Of a stretch of DNA of 64,000 nt, positions 26,619-34,281 are shown piece by piece. Under the pieces are notes generated by a model. That model did no database searches, was not told where the DNA came from, and saw nothing but the letters and a program-made list of their open reading frames with translations. The stretch is from assembly GCA_003249015.1 (NCBI GenBank), contig QBLS01000016.1:28485-92484 (forward strand), in the 5' to 3' direction. A program made the position numbers and the translations under genes. Source of the DNA: Pseudanabaena sp. (GTDB lineage: Bacteria > Cyanobacteriota > Cyanobacteriia > Pseudanabaenales > Pseudanabaenaceae). Positions within the stretch are counted from its first letter, which is position 1. Each line of letters opens with the position of its first letter.

Positions 26619-26653
26619 AGATGATTGGCGGAGCTTCGCACCGCCAATCATCT
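26619..26653. repeat. Hairpin AGATGATTGGCGG with 9-base loop
   Basis: 13-bp perfect arms around AGCTTCGCA, between two other hairpins in the convergent rhomboid/rpsB spacer. Confidence 0.75.
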
Positions 26654-26655
26654 AC

Positions 26656-26705
26656 GCTTAATCAAAAAGGCTTGAAGGTTCACCTTCAAGCCTTTTTGAT
26701 TAAGC
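26656..26705. terminator. rpsB terminator overlapping its stop codon
   Basis: 24-bp perfect arms (26656-26679, 26682-26705) with AAAAAGG/CCTTTTT flanks. The rpsB stop codon (26700-26702) lies inside the arm, so the ribosome at the stop would cover part of the hairpin. Confidence 0.85.
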
Positions 26706-27479
26706 AGCTTCTTCTTCGTCACCAGTGACGATTTCTTCAGCTTCAGCCATGGCTTCAACATCTTCAGGCGAGATTTCGTACTCGATGTCTTCGATATCGC
26801 CATGACGACCTTCGTAGATGGCATCAGCGAGCTTGCCGACAATCAACTTGATCGAACGGATCGCATCATCGTTGGCAGGAATACCGATGTCAACGCTATC
26901 AGGGTCGCAGTTGGTATCTAGCAAAGAAACGATGGGAATACGCAACTTTTGGCATTCTTGCACCGCATTGTATTCGCGCTTGTGGTCAACTACGATCACG
27001 ATGTCGGGTGGCTTACGCATCAGCTTGATACCACCAAGGTACTTACGGAGCTTTTCCATTTCGCGACGAAGGGTCGATGCTTCCTTCTTAGGTAAACGAT
27101 CAAGTGCGCCACTTTCATCGCGACGTTCGAGATCCTTAAGGCGATCGACACGGGTTTTGATCGTTGTCCAGTTGGTGAGCATTCCACCCAACCAGCGTTG
27201 GTTGATGTAGTAGCTACCGCAACGGGCTGCTTCTTGAGCAATCAAACCAGCAGCTTGACGCTTTGTGCCAACAAATAATACTTTCTTGCCTTGTTCAGAA
27301 GCTTGACGCAAATAGGCATAGGCTTCTTCGAGGTATTGTGCGGTTTGCACAAGGTCAATAATATGAACGCCATTACGCTCTGTGAAGATGTAAGGCTCCA
27401 TCTTGGGGTTCCAACGACGGGTTTGATGTCCGAAGTGAACTCCTGACTCTAGCAATTGGGCTAGGGTTACGACTCCCAT
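26700..27479 (-). CDS. rpsB: 30S ribosomal protein S2
   Basis: 259 residues. [55 protein letters not shown] and [33 protein letters not shown] are standard S2 segments. The RBS AGGAG is nine bases before the ATG. The usual partner tsf does not follow; a strong hairpin ends the gene and the next gene is convergent. Confidence 0.98.
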   Translation of the reverse strand: MGVVTLAQLLESGVHFGHQTRRWNPKMEPYIFTERNGVHIIDLVQTAQYLEEAYAYLRQASEQGKKVLFVGTKRQAAGLIAQEAARCGSYYINQRWLGGMLTNWTTIKTRVDRLKDLERRDESGALDRLPKKEASTLRREMEKLRKYLGGIKLMRKPPDIVIVVDHKREYNAVQECQKLRIPIVSLLDTNCDPDSVDIGIPANDDAIRSIKLIVGKLADAIYEGRHGDIEDIEYEISPEDVEAMAEAEEIVTGDEEEAA

Positions 27480-27783
27480 TTAAATTTTCTCCTGTGTTCG
27501 GGTTTATCCTTGCGCCTGAGATGGAATCTAGTAGTTAGCAAGTAACTCTAAACACCCGAAACCTCAAGCGTGTGTTTTTTAAGGGCTTATCTAGGATACA
27601 GCGCTTTGCGCTTTTTTAAAACCCAAATAAGCTGATCCTCCCGCTTCGCGGGAGAATCAGCTTATTTGGGTTTTAGCGGTGACGCTATTGCTTGATAAGT
27701 AACTATCAGCATAATTAAAAACCAAATCTAAAACCTGTGGCGCACGCGCAGCGTGCGCTACAGGTTTTAGATTTGGTTTTTAA
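27480..27783. other. Spacer upstream of rpsB, repeats only
   Basis: 27480-27600 is the rpsB leader and promoter region. The rest holds an ACAGCGCTTTGCGC motif, a hairpin at 27618-27674 and a MITE-C-like element ending at 27786. No gene is visible. Confidence 0.6.
27618..27674. repeat. Hairpin AAAACCCAAATAAGCTGAT
   Basis: Nearly perfect arms with a CTCCCGC-TTC-GCGGGAG inner stem. It lies upstream of rpsB, not after any gene. Confidence 0.82.
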
Positions 27784-27786
27784 TTA
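27694..27786. mobile_element. MITE-C-like element overlapping the bioY stop
   Basis: Left end GATAAGTAACTATCAGCATA precedes a long hairpin (27712-27786) with arms TAATTAAAAACCAAATC and inner CGCACGC-GCA-GCGTGCG. The bioY stop codon (27784-27786) forms the end of the right arm. Confidence 0.7.
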
Positions 27787-28353
27787 ATAAAATAATAATT
27801 TACGAGAAACTGTAGCAATCACAGCCGTGGCACATACGACTAAAAGCTGTCCCGAAATAACTTGTACTGAATATTGCCAGAAAAAAGTTTGAAAATTACT
27901 AAAATTGGGTAGTTGAACTGCGGCTAGGTAAGTAATACCAACTAAGTGAATTGCCAACAATCCGCCAAAACAGCTTATCGCCATACGCTCTAGGCTCGGT
28001 GGTCTTAAAAAAGCAAGAAACCCACATAGCCAAGCCGCAGGGATAAACCCTAACAAATATCCAAAGGCAGGCGATCGCAAGTAGCTCAACCCTCCGCCTT
28101 GATAAAACACCCCAAATCCACTCAATCCTAGAGTAATGTAAGCAATCTGTGATAGCAGTGCTGCATTGCGACCACCAAGACAACCTGTTAACAATACTGC
28201 ACCAATTTGCATCGTGACACTTACAGACTCGATCGCAATCTTACTGTCTCCACTTGTTAGAGATGGCAAAACTACAGATGGTTGAACAAAAGTGCTAGCA
28301 ATGGTTAGCAGTAGCCCAGATAAAGCCCACATTAGCTGTAACGTTTTTGGCAC
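27784..28353 (-). CDS. bioY: Biotin transporter BioY
   Basis: 189 residues, about six membrane helices. ISLGAVLLTGCLGGRNAAL-like and GGLSYLRSPAFGYLLGFIPAAWLCGFL segments match the BioY substrate-binding (S) component of ECF vitamin transporters. No bioM or bioN gene is adjacent; solitary BioY is common and would use shared ECF modules or act alone. I see no biotin operator. Confidence 0.88.
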   Translation of the reverse strand: MPKTLQLMWALSGLLLTIASTFVQPSVVLPSLTSGDSKIAIESVSVTMQIGAVLLTGCLGGRNAALLSQIAYITLGLSGFGVFYQGGGLSYLRSPAFGYLLGFIPAAWLCGFLAFLRPPSLERMAISCFGGLLAIHLVGITYLAAVQLPNFSNFQTFFWQYSVQVISGQLLVVCATAVIATVSRKLLFY

Positions 28354-28571
28354 AATCTACCCAGTCAAGAAAATAAATGCAATATAGAATCCTACATGAA
28401 TTAGGAACAAGAATTCTCCCAGTTTTCACAACTCAAATTTTGCCCCCTGCTGAGTTGTGGTACTGCTATTACGAATCTAGCGATGCTTTTAGCACAATCC
28501 GAGCACTGAAGGTTTCTCTTGATTGCTCAAACTGATCGGTATTACCAAATCACCTCTAAATAGCTGCATTG
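28354..28571. other. Spacer between bioY and the vapC-like gene
   Basis: Contains the bioY promoter side and an inverted pair CACAACTCA...TGAGTTGTG (about 28428-28460). No ORF or RNA gene is recognised. Confidence 0.4.
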
Positions 28572-28928
28572 CTATATTTTTTCATCTTTAGAGACTAATG
28601 GGGCTTTGTGAATTAGGCTACTTGCTACGATTAAGCGATCGCTTGGATCGCCATGAAATCCTCTAGGCAATCGAGTGGAAAGGACTGCAATTTCTGGGGT
28701 AAGGGGTAATAATTGAACATTCTGATGTTGGAGGGCTAAGTCTAGCCATATTTGCACATCCATTGATAGACCAATTCTTGATTTTTCAACGAGCATGGCG
28801 ACCTCCCAACAACTGATTGCAGGAATGCCAATCAAGTCGGCGCTATTAATGGCTTCAAGGGCATTAAAGGAAAGCTTATTAGACTCATTCATCCACCAAA
28901 GCCAAGTATGGGTATCGAGGATAATCAT
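28572..28928 (-). CDS. PIN-domain toxin, VapC-like
   Basis: 118 residues from the ATG at 28928. PIN fold with acidic residues in ILDTHTWLWW (Asp), AISCWEVAML (Glu) and GDPSDRLIVASSL (Asp pair), the arrangement of VapC ribonucleases of the WLWW subgroup. The ATG overlaps the antitoxin stop (ATGA), which favours it over an in-frame start five codons upstream. Confidence 0.88.
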   Translation of the reverse strand: MIILDTHTWLWWMNESNKLSFNALEAINSADLIGIPAISCWEVAMLVEKSRIGLSMDVQIWLDLALQHQNVQLLPLTPEIAVLSTRLPRGFHGDPSDRLIVASSLIHKAPLVSKDEKI

Positions 28929-29137
28929 TGCTCGGCTTCCCATAACAAATCTATTGGAGCAATGATATCGTTCTCAAATGTAATGCTGCCTTTGAGTGGA
29001 TTGATATTTTCTGAGGGGGGGAGATTTGCAATTTTGGGAATAGGTTGACTGAATGCCAAGATGACGCGATGCAATATTTCTAGCTGGGTGTCGTCTATGG
29101 TATCAATAGCTTTTTTTAAGGTTTCTCGACTAATCAT
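28925..29137 (-). CDS. Antitoxin of the VapC-like toxin
   Basis: 70 residues. An N-terminal helical segment (ISRETLKKAIDTIDDTQLEILHRVI) and a C-terminal toxin-binding tail (ITFENDIIAPIDLLWEAEQ). The ATG at 29137 is used; a TTG lies 12 bases upstream. Pairing is inferred from the four-base overlap with the PIN gene. Confidence 0.72.
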   Translation of the reverse strand: MISRETLKKAIDTIDDTQLEILHRVILAFSQPIPKIANLPPSENINPLKGSITFENDIIAPIDLLWEAEQ

Positions 29138-29384
29138 AAGTTTAACCAAGATATTGTTGTTGATGGCTATTTTAGCAAAGAGGAATTAGCTGTGTAAATT
29201 TAGCATTTGAGCGCGATCGCTCTTTGCTGCTAAACCTTAATTACAGATAGTTAGCGATCGCCCAGCCCAGTAATGCCGCCAATAACTATAAAAATAGACC
29301 ATCTTCAAAGATTTTTTTGTTATAGTGAGGCAAATCAAGGCTTTAGCTAAACTCAAATATATGTTTACAAATTGAGGTAACAAA

Positions 29385-29609
29385 ATGGAAAATCAATTAA
29401 TCGTGAGAGATCCTGAAATTCTTTCTGGAATACCTGTATTTAAGGGAACTAGAGTTCCTGTAAAGAATTTGGTTGATTATCTGGAGGCAGGAGATTCTCT
29501 GGAAGAATTTTTAGATGACTTTCCAACTGTGCAGAAAGAAAAGGTAGTGAAGTTCTTAAATCTGTCAATCAAATATTACTTGGCACATGATTATGAAAGT
29601 GCTGCTTGA
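29385..29609 (+). CDS. DUF433 antitoxin-like protein (second copy)
   Basis: 74 residues. LIVRDPEILSGIPVFKGTRVPVKNLVDYLEAGDSLEEFLDDFP is a clear DUF433 signature. It differs widely from the copy at 23753, so the two pairs were acquired separately rather than duplicated. It overlaps the next gene. Confidence 0.88.
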   Translation: MENQLIVRDPEILSGIPVFKGTRVPVKNLVDYLEAGDSLEEFLDDFPTVQKEKVVKFLNLSIKYYLAHDYESAA

Positions 29610-29910
29610 TGAGTGTTTGCCCAAAAAGCTGAAACGAGAAATATCTGATAGTCATACTATTGTGACTGTGCCAGAGCAAGGATGGGCAAGCAAAAAGAAC
29701 GGTGAATTACTGAGGCTTGCGGCGAGTGAATTTGATGTATTTATCACGATTGACAATAATCTGTCAGCACAACAAAACCTCACTAAGATTGATTTAGCTG
29801 TGATTGTTTTATCTGCACCAAATAATCGCCTAGAAACTCTCAAGCCTTTAGTGCCAAGAATTAAGGAAGTAATTGCAAGTATTCAAATTGGTGAAATAGT
29901 CTATATCTAA
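29593..29910 (+). CDS. DUF5615 PIN-like protein (second copy)
   Basis: 105 residues. KVLLDECLPKKL at the N-terminus and VFITIDNNLSAQQNL in the middle give the acidic PIN-like residues. The ATG at 29587 two codons upstream is also possible. It overlaps the DUF433 gene by 17 bases. Likely toxin partner; activity not known. Confidence 0.85.
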   Translation: MKVLLDECLPKKLKREISDSHTIVTVPEQGWASKKNGELLRLAASEFDVFITIDNNLSAQQNLTKIDLAVIVLSAPNNRLETLKPLVPRIKEVIASIQIGEIVYI

Positions 29911-29979
29911 AGAGTAAAGCAGCTATTCTGACTATAGCCATGATTTGGGGTAAGTGTCCAAGGGGATAACGAGAAATGC

Positions 29980-30216
29980 TCATTCCAGTGATCCATTAAA
30001 CCTTTTAATTAATTCCTTAATATTTTCAACTAGACCATCTTCAATTTTACAAATTTCATAGATAAATTTTTCTTTTCCGCCTACACCACCACCTAAAAAA
30101 TGACGGGGATTATAAATATGACCAATTTTTTTGTTTAAAAGAAACTCTTCCAAGGATTCTCTAAATAAATTAGCATTATCTTTAGATTCAAATGATGCTT
30201 CCATTTTTTCTAACAC
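29980..30216 (-). CDS. Small protein of unknown function
   Basis: 78 residues, not recognised. N-terminal acidic helix (EKMEASFESKDNANLFRESLEEFLLNKK-like), a Gly-rich centre (FLGGGVGGKEKF) and a C-terminal helix. GTG start at 30216, decided by AGGAG seven bases upstream; an ATG four codons inside lacks such spacing. It lies between a toxin-antitoxin pair and the kinase-GUN4 gene. Confidence 0.6.
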   Translation of the reverse strand: MLEKMEASFESKDNANLFRESLEEFLLNKKIGHIYNPRHFLGGGVGGKEKFIYEICKIEDGLVENIKELIKRFNGSLE

Positions 30217-30324
30217 AATTAAACTCCTAAATTTTACTTTTAATTATAACATGGTTGAAGCTTTGAGAAAGGTGATTGAAATTGGCGAGTAGAGGTCGCT
30301 TAGTCCATGATTCTTAATTTAGTT

Positions 30325-32070
30325 TCAGAAAACAAATGCAATGTATACGATTCGTTTATTACACTCTCTAAGCCTCTGCGAAAGAGAAGAAATAATCTTC
30401 CAGCCGCAGATCTCTACAGAGAAATCTGTTGACTCTTCTCCTCCACCATATAAGAACCTCCCAAGAGCAGATAATCCTCCTGCTGTAGACCAATTTAAAG
30501 CATCTATTGTCTTAGATAGCACATACCACCCTCCCTTTGGTCCACCTCCTAGTCCAGTAGTCTTGGAACCACCAATATATCCCAGCCAAAACTGGGGCAA
30601 ACTTGCAGGCATAGCGATTTGAGCATTATTAGTGTATTCCATAAACTCATCGTAAGTTTTCCAATAACCTTTGTTCGGATTGTAAGAACCAACTTTTGCA
30701 GCAAATTTTTTGTAAGCTTCCTCTTCAGACTTGTCATACTTATCGAATTTACAATACTCCTGACATAATTTAACCTGAACAGTAAAACCAAACTTCCCAT
30801 CACTATAATGACTCCACAATTGGTCAATAGTTAGCAAATCTTGACAAGGGAAAGAAGCGATATGTTCTCCAAGGAGAAAACCTTCATTTTCGCGACCACA
30901 TACTCTCAGCATTAGCATATTTGTCATTTCATCTGCTTTGCGCCATTCTTTCTGCTTTAATAATTTTTCTAATCCGCGATAGTTAATCCCTTTAGCCGAT
31001 CTTAACTCAACTGGAGATTTAGCGATATTCTGATTAGAAACAGTATTTTTAGAAGATATTGTTTTTGCTGATTGATTATTTGATATGGAAGAAGAAATTG
31101 ACACACGATGTTCTGTCTTTAATTCTTCGGCTTTAAAACTATAGACACCAGAAGAAGTATTAATAGAAGTCGATGTTTTTTGTCCAAATCCTAGCTCTTG
31201 CAAACTCTCTGTAACCGAACTGGGACGTTCTTTTACTCTGTAAGCAGTCATCCGATCCAATAACTTCCCAAACTCATCGCTAGCCATCTTCCCATTCAAA
31301 AACTGTCGCCATTGATATTCATTCTCCAAAACGTCATAGAGCGTAAACGGTTCCACATTCGTGAGCAAATGCAAACAAGTCACACCCAACCCAAACAAAT
31401 CGCTCTGAAACACCGACTTACCCAGCATTTGCTCAGGAGCGCCATAACTTGGTTTCCCGATACCCGTTCCCGTCTTTGCCAATAACGTCGCCGTTGCGTG
31501 CTTTGCCGCCCCAAAATCTACTAATACCAACTTTTGATCACTGCGCCGCCGAATGATATTGTCGGGCGAAATATCGCGATGGATTACCGACTTGCTATGC
31601 ACAAACTCCAAGATTTGCAGCACCTCCACCAATACATCTCGCACCTGCTGCTCACTAAAAGCACCAACTCGCCTTAATTCCTGTTCCAAAGTCTCACCAT
31701 CGATAAACTCTTGGATGAGGTACTGCTTACCCTCATGAATTGTAAAAGATAGAAGTTCAGGAATTTGTGGATGCTTACCCAAATCATCAAGCCGTTTTGC
31801 CTCCTGCTCAAACAACCTAACTGCAACATCCACATTCCCTTGACTCGCATTAGGATTGATCGCCTCAAAAGCAAATTGCTTAATCACACAACGGGGCTGT
31901 GATGGCTTGCCCTCATCCTGAGCCAAAAAAGTCTTACCAAATCCCCCCTGTCCGATTACCTTCAAAGCGCGATAACGCTCTTGAATTTGTAACTTAGCGC
32001 CACATTGAGTGCAAAATTTTGTGGTTAGAGGATTAGCGCGATCGCAAGCAAGACAGAGATAGTTACTCAT
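30325..32070 (-). CDS. Zinc-ribbon Ser/Thr kinase fused to a GUN4 domain
   Basis: 581 residues. An N-terminal zinc ribbon (CLAC at 6-9, CTQC at 20-23), then a kinase domain (about 33-300): IGQGGFGKTFLAQD, CVIKQF, HRDISPDN (164-171), DFGAAKH. The HRDxK lysine is serine. A Ser/Lys-rich linker (about 305-360) leads to GUN4 (about 366-560): YRGLEKLLKQKEWRKAD, ASFPCQDLLTIDQLWSHYSDGKFGFTVQ, LPQFWLGYIG and SSLSQRL. GUN4 binds tetrapyrroles in its free form, so a porphyrin-responsive kinase is plausible but untested. A second GUN4 fusion lies 7 kb away at 20672. Confidence 0.9.
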   Translation of the reverse strand: MSNYLCLACDRANPLTTKFCTQCGAKLQIQERYRALKVIGQGGFGKTFLAQDEGKPSQPRCVIKQFAFEAINPNASQGNVDVAVRLFEQEAKRLDDLGKHPQIPELLSFTIHEGKQYLIQEFIDGETLEQELRRVGAFSEQQVRDVLVEVLQILEFVHSKSVIHRDISPDNIIRRRSDQKLVLVDFGAAKHATATLLAKTGTGIGKPSYGAPEQMLGKSVFQSDLFGLGVTCLHLLTNVEPFTLYDVLENEYQWRQFLNGKMASDEFGKLLDRMTAYRVKERPSSVTESLQELGFGQKTSTSINTSSGVYSFKAEELKTEHRVSISSSISNNQSAKTISSKNTVSNQNIAKSPVELRSAKGINYRGLEKLLKQKEWRKADEMTNMLMLRVCGRENEGFLLGEHIASFPCQDLLTIDQLWSHYSDGKFGFTVQVKLCQEYCKFDKYDKSEEEAYKKFAAKVGSYNPNKGYWKTYDEFMEYTNNAQIAMPASLPQFWLGYIGGSKTTGLGGGPKGGWYVLSKTIDALNWSTAGGLSALGRFLYGGGEESTDFSVEICGWKIISSLSQRLRECNKRIVYIAFVF

Positions 32071-32157
32071 GCTAGATCAATCTTAAAAAATTTAGCTTTG
32101 ATAATCCAGTTATAGCCTACCGTGAGTAAGTCTTAGCAACTATCTGCGGCGATTCCC

Positions 32158-32658
32158 CTACTCAGGCAAAAATTCTTCATCAAGCACTTGCTCAGAAGTA
32201 AAAGGGCAAATCTCAGGGAAATGCGCTAAAGGTAATCTTGTTTCAATTTTGGCTTGTTTTCTTGCATTTCGATAGCACTTATCAAATACTTGCAAATAAT
32301 GTCCTTTCAAACTGGGACTAGCTTCAAAGCGTTCATCTAAGCGACGACGATGCTCAGCAATACTTTTTTCCCAACTTCTTGTGCGCTTGTTCGGTTGATA
32401 TTGCCATTTAAGCAAATGTAGTAAAACCACCACCAAATCACTACTTAAAGCGTGTTTATCACTATTTCCCATTGATTCCACTTCTTCGAGTAGATTCACC
32501 ACATCTAGTTCTGCTAGTCTGCCTTCACGCAATAGCTGGGCTGTTGCCTCCACCCATAGATTAAAGTCACATTCATAGAGCGCTGTGAGTGAATTACGGG
32601 AACTGCTAGCGATCGCTGGTTCGTGGATATCCTGTGTCTCTAAGTAAGCCTGTGTCAT
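32158..32658 (-). CDS. DUF29 family protein
   Basis: 166 residues. LYECDFNLWVEATAQLLREGRLAELDVVNLLEEVESMG is the DUF29 signature, followed by DLVVVLLHLLKWQYQPNKRTRSWEKSIAEHRRRL. A very common cyanobacterial family with no known function, often near mobile or toxin-antitoxin genes. Confidence 0.88.
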   Translation of the reverse strand: MTQAYLETQDIHEPAIASSSRNSLTALYECDFNLWVEATAQLLREGRLAELDVVNLLEEVESMGNSDKHALSSDLVVVLLHLLKWQYQPNKRTRSWEKSIAEHRRRLDERFEASPSLKGHYLQVFDKCYRNARKQAKIETRLPLAHFPEICPFTSEQVLDEEFLPE

Positions 32659-32790
32659 TAGCTTTTCCTCAAAGTTGTACTCGCAATTAATCTTGAGCGT
32701 AACATAATCAGCAATGACAGTTGCATTGGCAAATAGGCTAGATATTTCTCAGTTATGGCATTACTCAGAGTTCCACAATTCATATACCTG

Positions 32791-33945
32791 CTACTGACCA
32801 AATGCCACGATCGCATTTTGACCACCAAATCCAAAACTAAAGCTGAGTGCTGATTGCAGATTTGGCGATCGCTCGGCTTGCCGCACAATGTTCAAATCAA
32901 ATTCAGGAGTCTGCAAACCCACACAGGGTGGCAATAGGCGATCGCGTAATGCCAGCAAACAAATGGCAGCTTCGATCATTCCTGTCGCGCCCAAGGTATG
33001 CCCTGTCGCGCCTTTAGTGCCACTGACTGCTGCCTGTGGGAACGTGTCAGCGATCAAGCTGGCTTCGCGGGCATCATTCATTAGAGTAGCTGTGCCATGG
33101 ATATTGATATAACCAATGTCGATCGCATCTAAATGGGAACGTTTTAAACAATCTTGAATCGCTCTTCTGGCGCTGTGATGATCGGGACTGGGACTAGTGG
33201 AGTGGTAGGCATCATTAGTAATTCCCCAGCCCAAGACCTTGCCATAGATTTTCACTCCTCTCCGCTTGGCGGAAGCGAGAGATTCTAAAACTAGAGTTGC
33301 TGCACCTTCTCCTAAGGCAAATCCTTGCCGTTCTTGACTAAGTGGATATACTCCTGATGTCGCTAGCACATTGATTTTCTGAAATCCTGCGATCGTTAAT
33401 GGTGTAATCGCGGCATCAGTTGCCCCTGAGATCGCCAAATCACAACGTCCTGATCGAATCAGTTCACTAGCTTGAGCGATCGCCCAATTTGCCGTGGCAC
33501 AGGCAGCCATGGGAGCAAGAACGGGAGCTTGAGTTTTGAGTAATCTGGCAATTTGAGCAGATAGGGAAGCAGGTTGACAGTTCCACCAATTATTTAATGA
33601 CCAATTTTGGGGGGATTGTTCTATCAGTAATTCCAATTCTCTTTGATTGCTACGACTAGAACCAATCACGACTCCACAGTTAACCAATGGAACTTGTAAA
33701 CCAGCATCAGCGATCGCTTCAAGAGTTGCAATCTGAAGTAACTGTTGCGATCGCGATAAATCTCCATCTTCGGAGATATCAATCTGAGCAATGGGAAGCT
33801 GTAATTGATGATTAAATTTGATTCCTGATTTTCCAGCTAGCAGTCTTTGCCATGTGGTTTCACGGTCATGGGCGATCGCAGTGATCATGCCGATGCCTGT
33901 GACCACAACTATTGTCTTCTCAATTTCATGATCGCAGTAATTCAT
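32791..33945 (-). CDS. Beta-ketoacyl-ACP synthase, FabF-like
   Basis: 384 residues, thiolase fold. The catalytic triad is visible: Cys in [13 protein letters not shown], His in [11 protein letters not shown] and His in [14 protein letters not shown]. The C-terminus [14 protein letters not shown] is typical. It condenses acyl-ACP with malonyl-ACP. It is not in a fab cluster and has no acyl carrier protein nearby, so it may be a second synthase with a special role. The usual C-A-C-S around the active cysteine reads C-A-T-A here. Confidence 0.88.
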   Translation of the reverse strand: MNYCDHEIEKTIVVVTGIGMITAIAHDRETTWQRLLAGKSGIKFNHQLQLPIAQIDISEDGDLSRSQQLLQIATLEAIADAGLQVPLVNCGVVIGSSRSNQRELELLIEQSPQNWSLNNWWNCQPASLSAQIARLLKTQAPVLAPMAACATANWAIAQASELIRSGRCDLAISGATDAAITPLTIAGFQKINVLATSGVYPLSQERQGFALGEGAATLVLESLASAKRRGVKIYGKVLGWGITNDAYHSTSPSPDHHSARRAIQDCLKRSHLDAIDIGYINIHGTATLMNDAREASLIADTFPQAAVSGTKGATGHTLGATGMIEAAICLLALRDRLLPPCVGLQTPEFDLNIVRQAERSPNLQSALSFSFGFGGQNAIVAFGQ

Positions 33946-34046
33946 CTTTGAGCGCTGAACACCTCTCGTAGATTGTTGTAATTAAAAGTAGGATGGGTTA
34001 GTGATGGCATAACCCATCATCTTTAGCTAATAGATTTGTAACTAAG

Positions 34047-34248
34047 ACCCTCACCCCTAGCCCCTCTCCCAAAAAGGGAGAAGGGAACAAGAAATCTTCT
34101 TATAGCAATTTTAAATATTTAGAAGAGGCTTCGACTTCGCTCAGCCAGCGTTATACGTTGGCTGAGCGAAGTCGAAGCCCTAACTCTTATTTGAAACAGC
34201 CATACTCCCCTTCTCCTTTTTTGGGAGAAGGGGTTGGGGGATGAGGGT
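34047..34248. repeat. Outer inverted repeat split by a MITE-A
   Basis: Left half ACCCTCACCCCTAGCCCCTC plus CTCCCAAAAAGGGAGAAGGG; right half CCCCTTCTCC, then TTGGGAGAAGGGGTTGGGGG and ATGAGGGT. The halves are mutually inverse, and the pair is interrupted at its middle by 34101-34204. Similar CCCTCACCCC repeats are widespread in cyanobacterial genomes. Confidence 0.75.
34101..34204. mobile_element. MITE-A, intact reference copy
   Basis: 104 bp. Left end TATAGCAATTTTAAATATTT; right end is the inverse of TATGGCTGTTTCAAATAAGA. Inner arms GGCTTCGACTTCGCTCAGCC and its inverse surround a TATAC centre. No coding capacity, so it would have to be moved in trans. Confidence 0.8.
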
Positions 34249-34281
34249 AATTCGATTAAACAGCTTAGCGAGCAACATAAG

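Larger units (their letters stand above)
33946..34281. other. Gene-free spacer of nested repeats
   Basis: Contains an outer inverted repeat (34047-34248) and an inserted MITE-A (34101-34204). 33946-34046 is the promoter side of the ketoacyl synthase gene. Confidence 0.65.
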
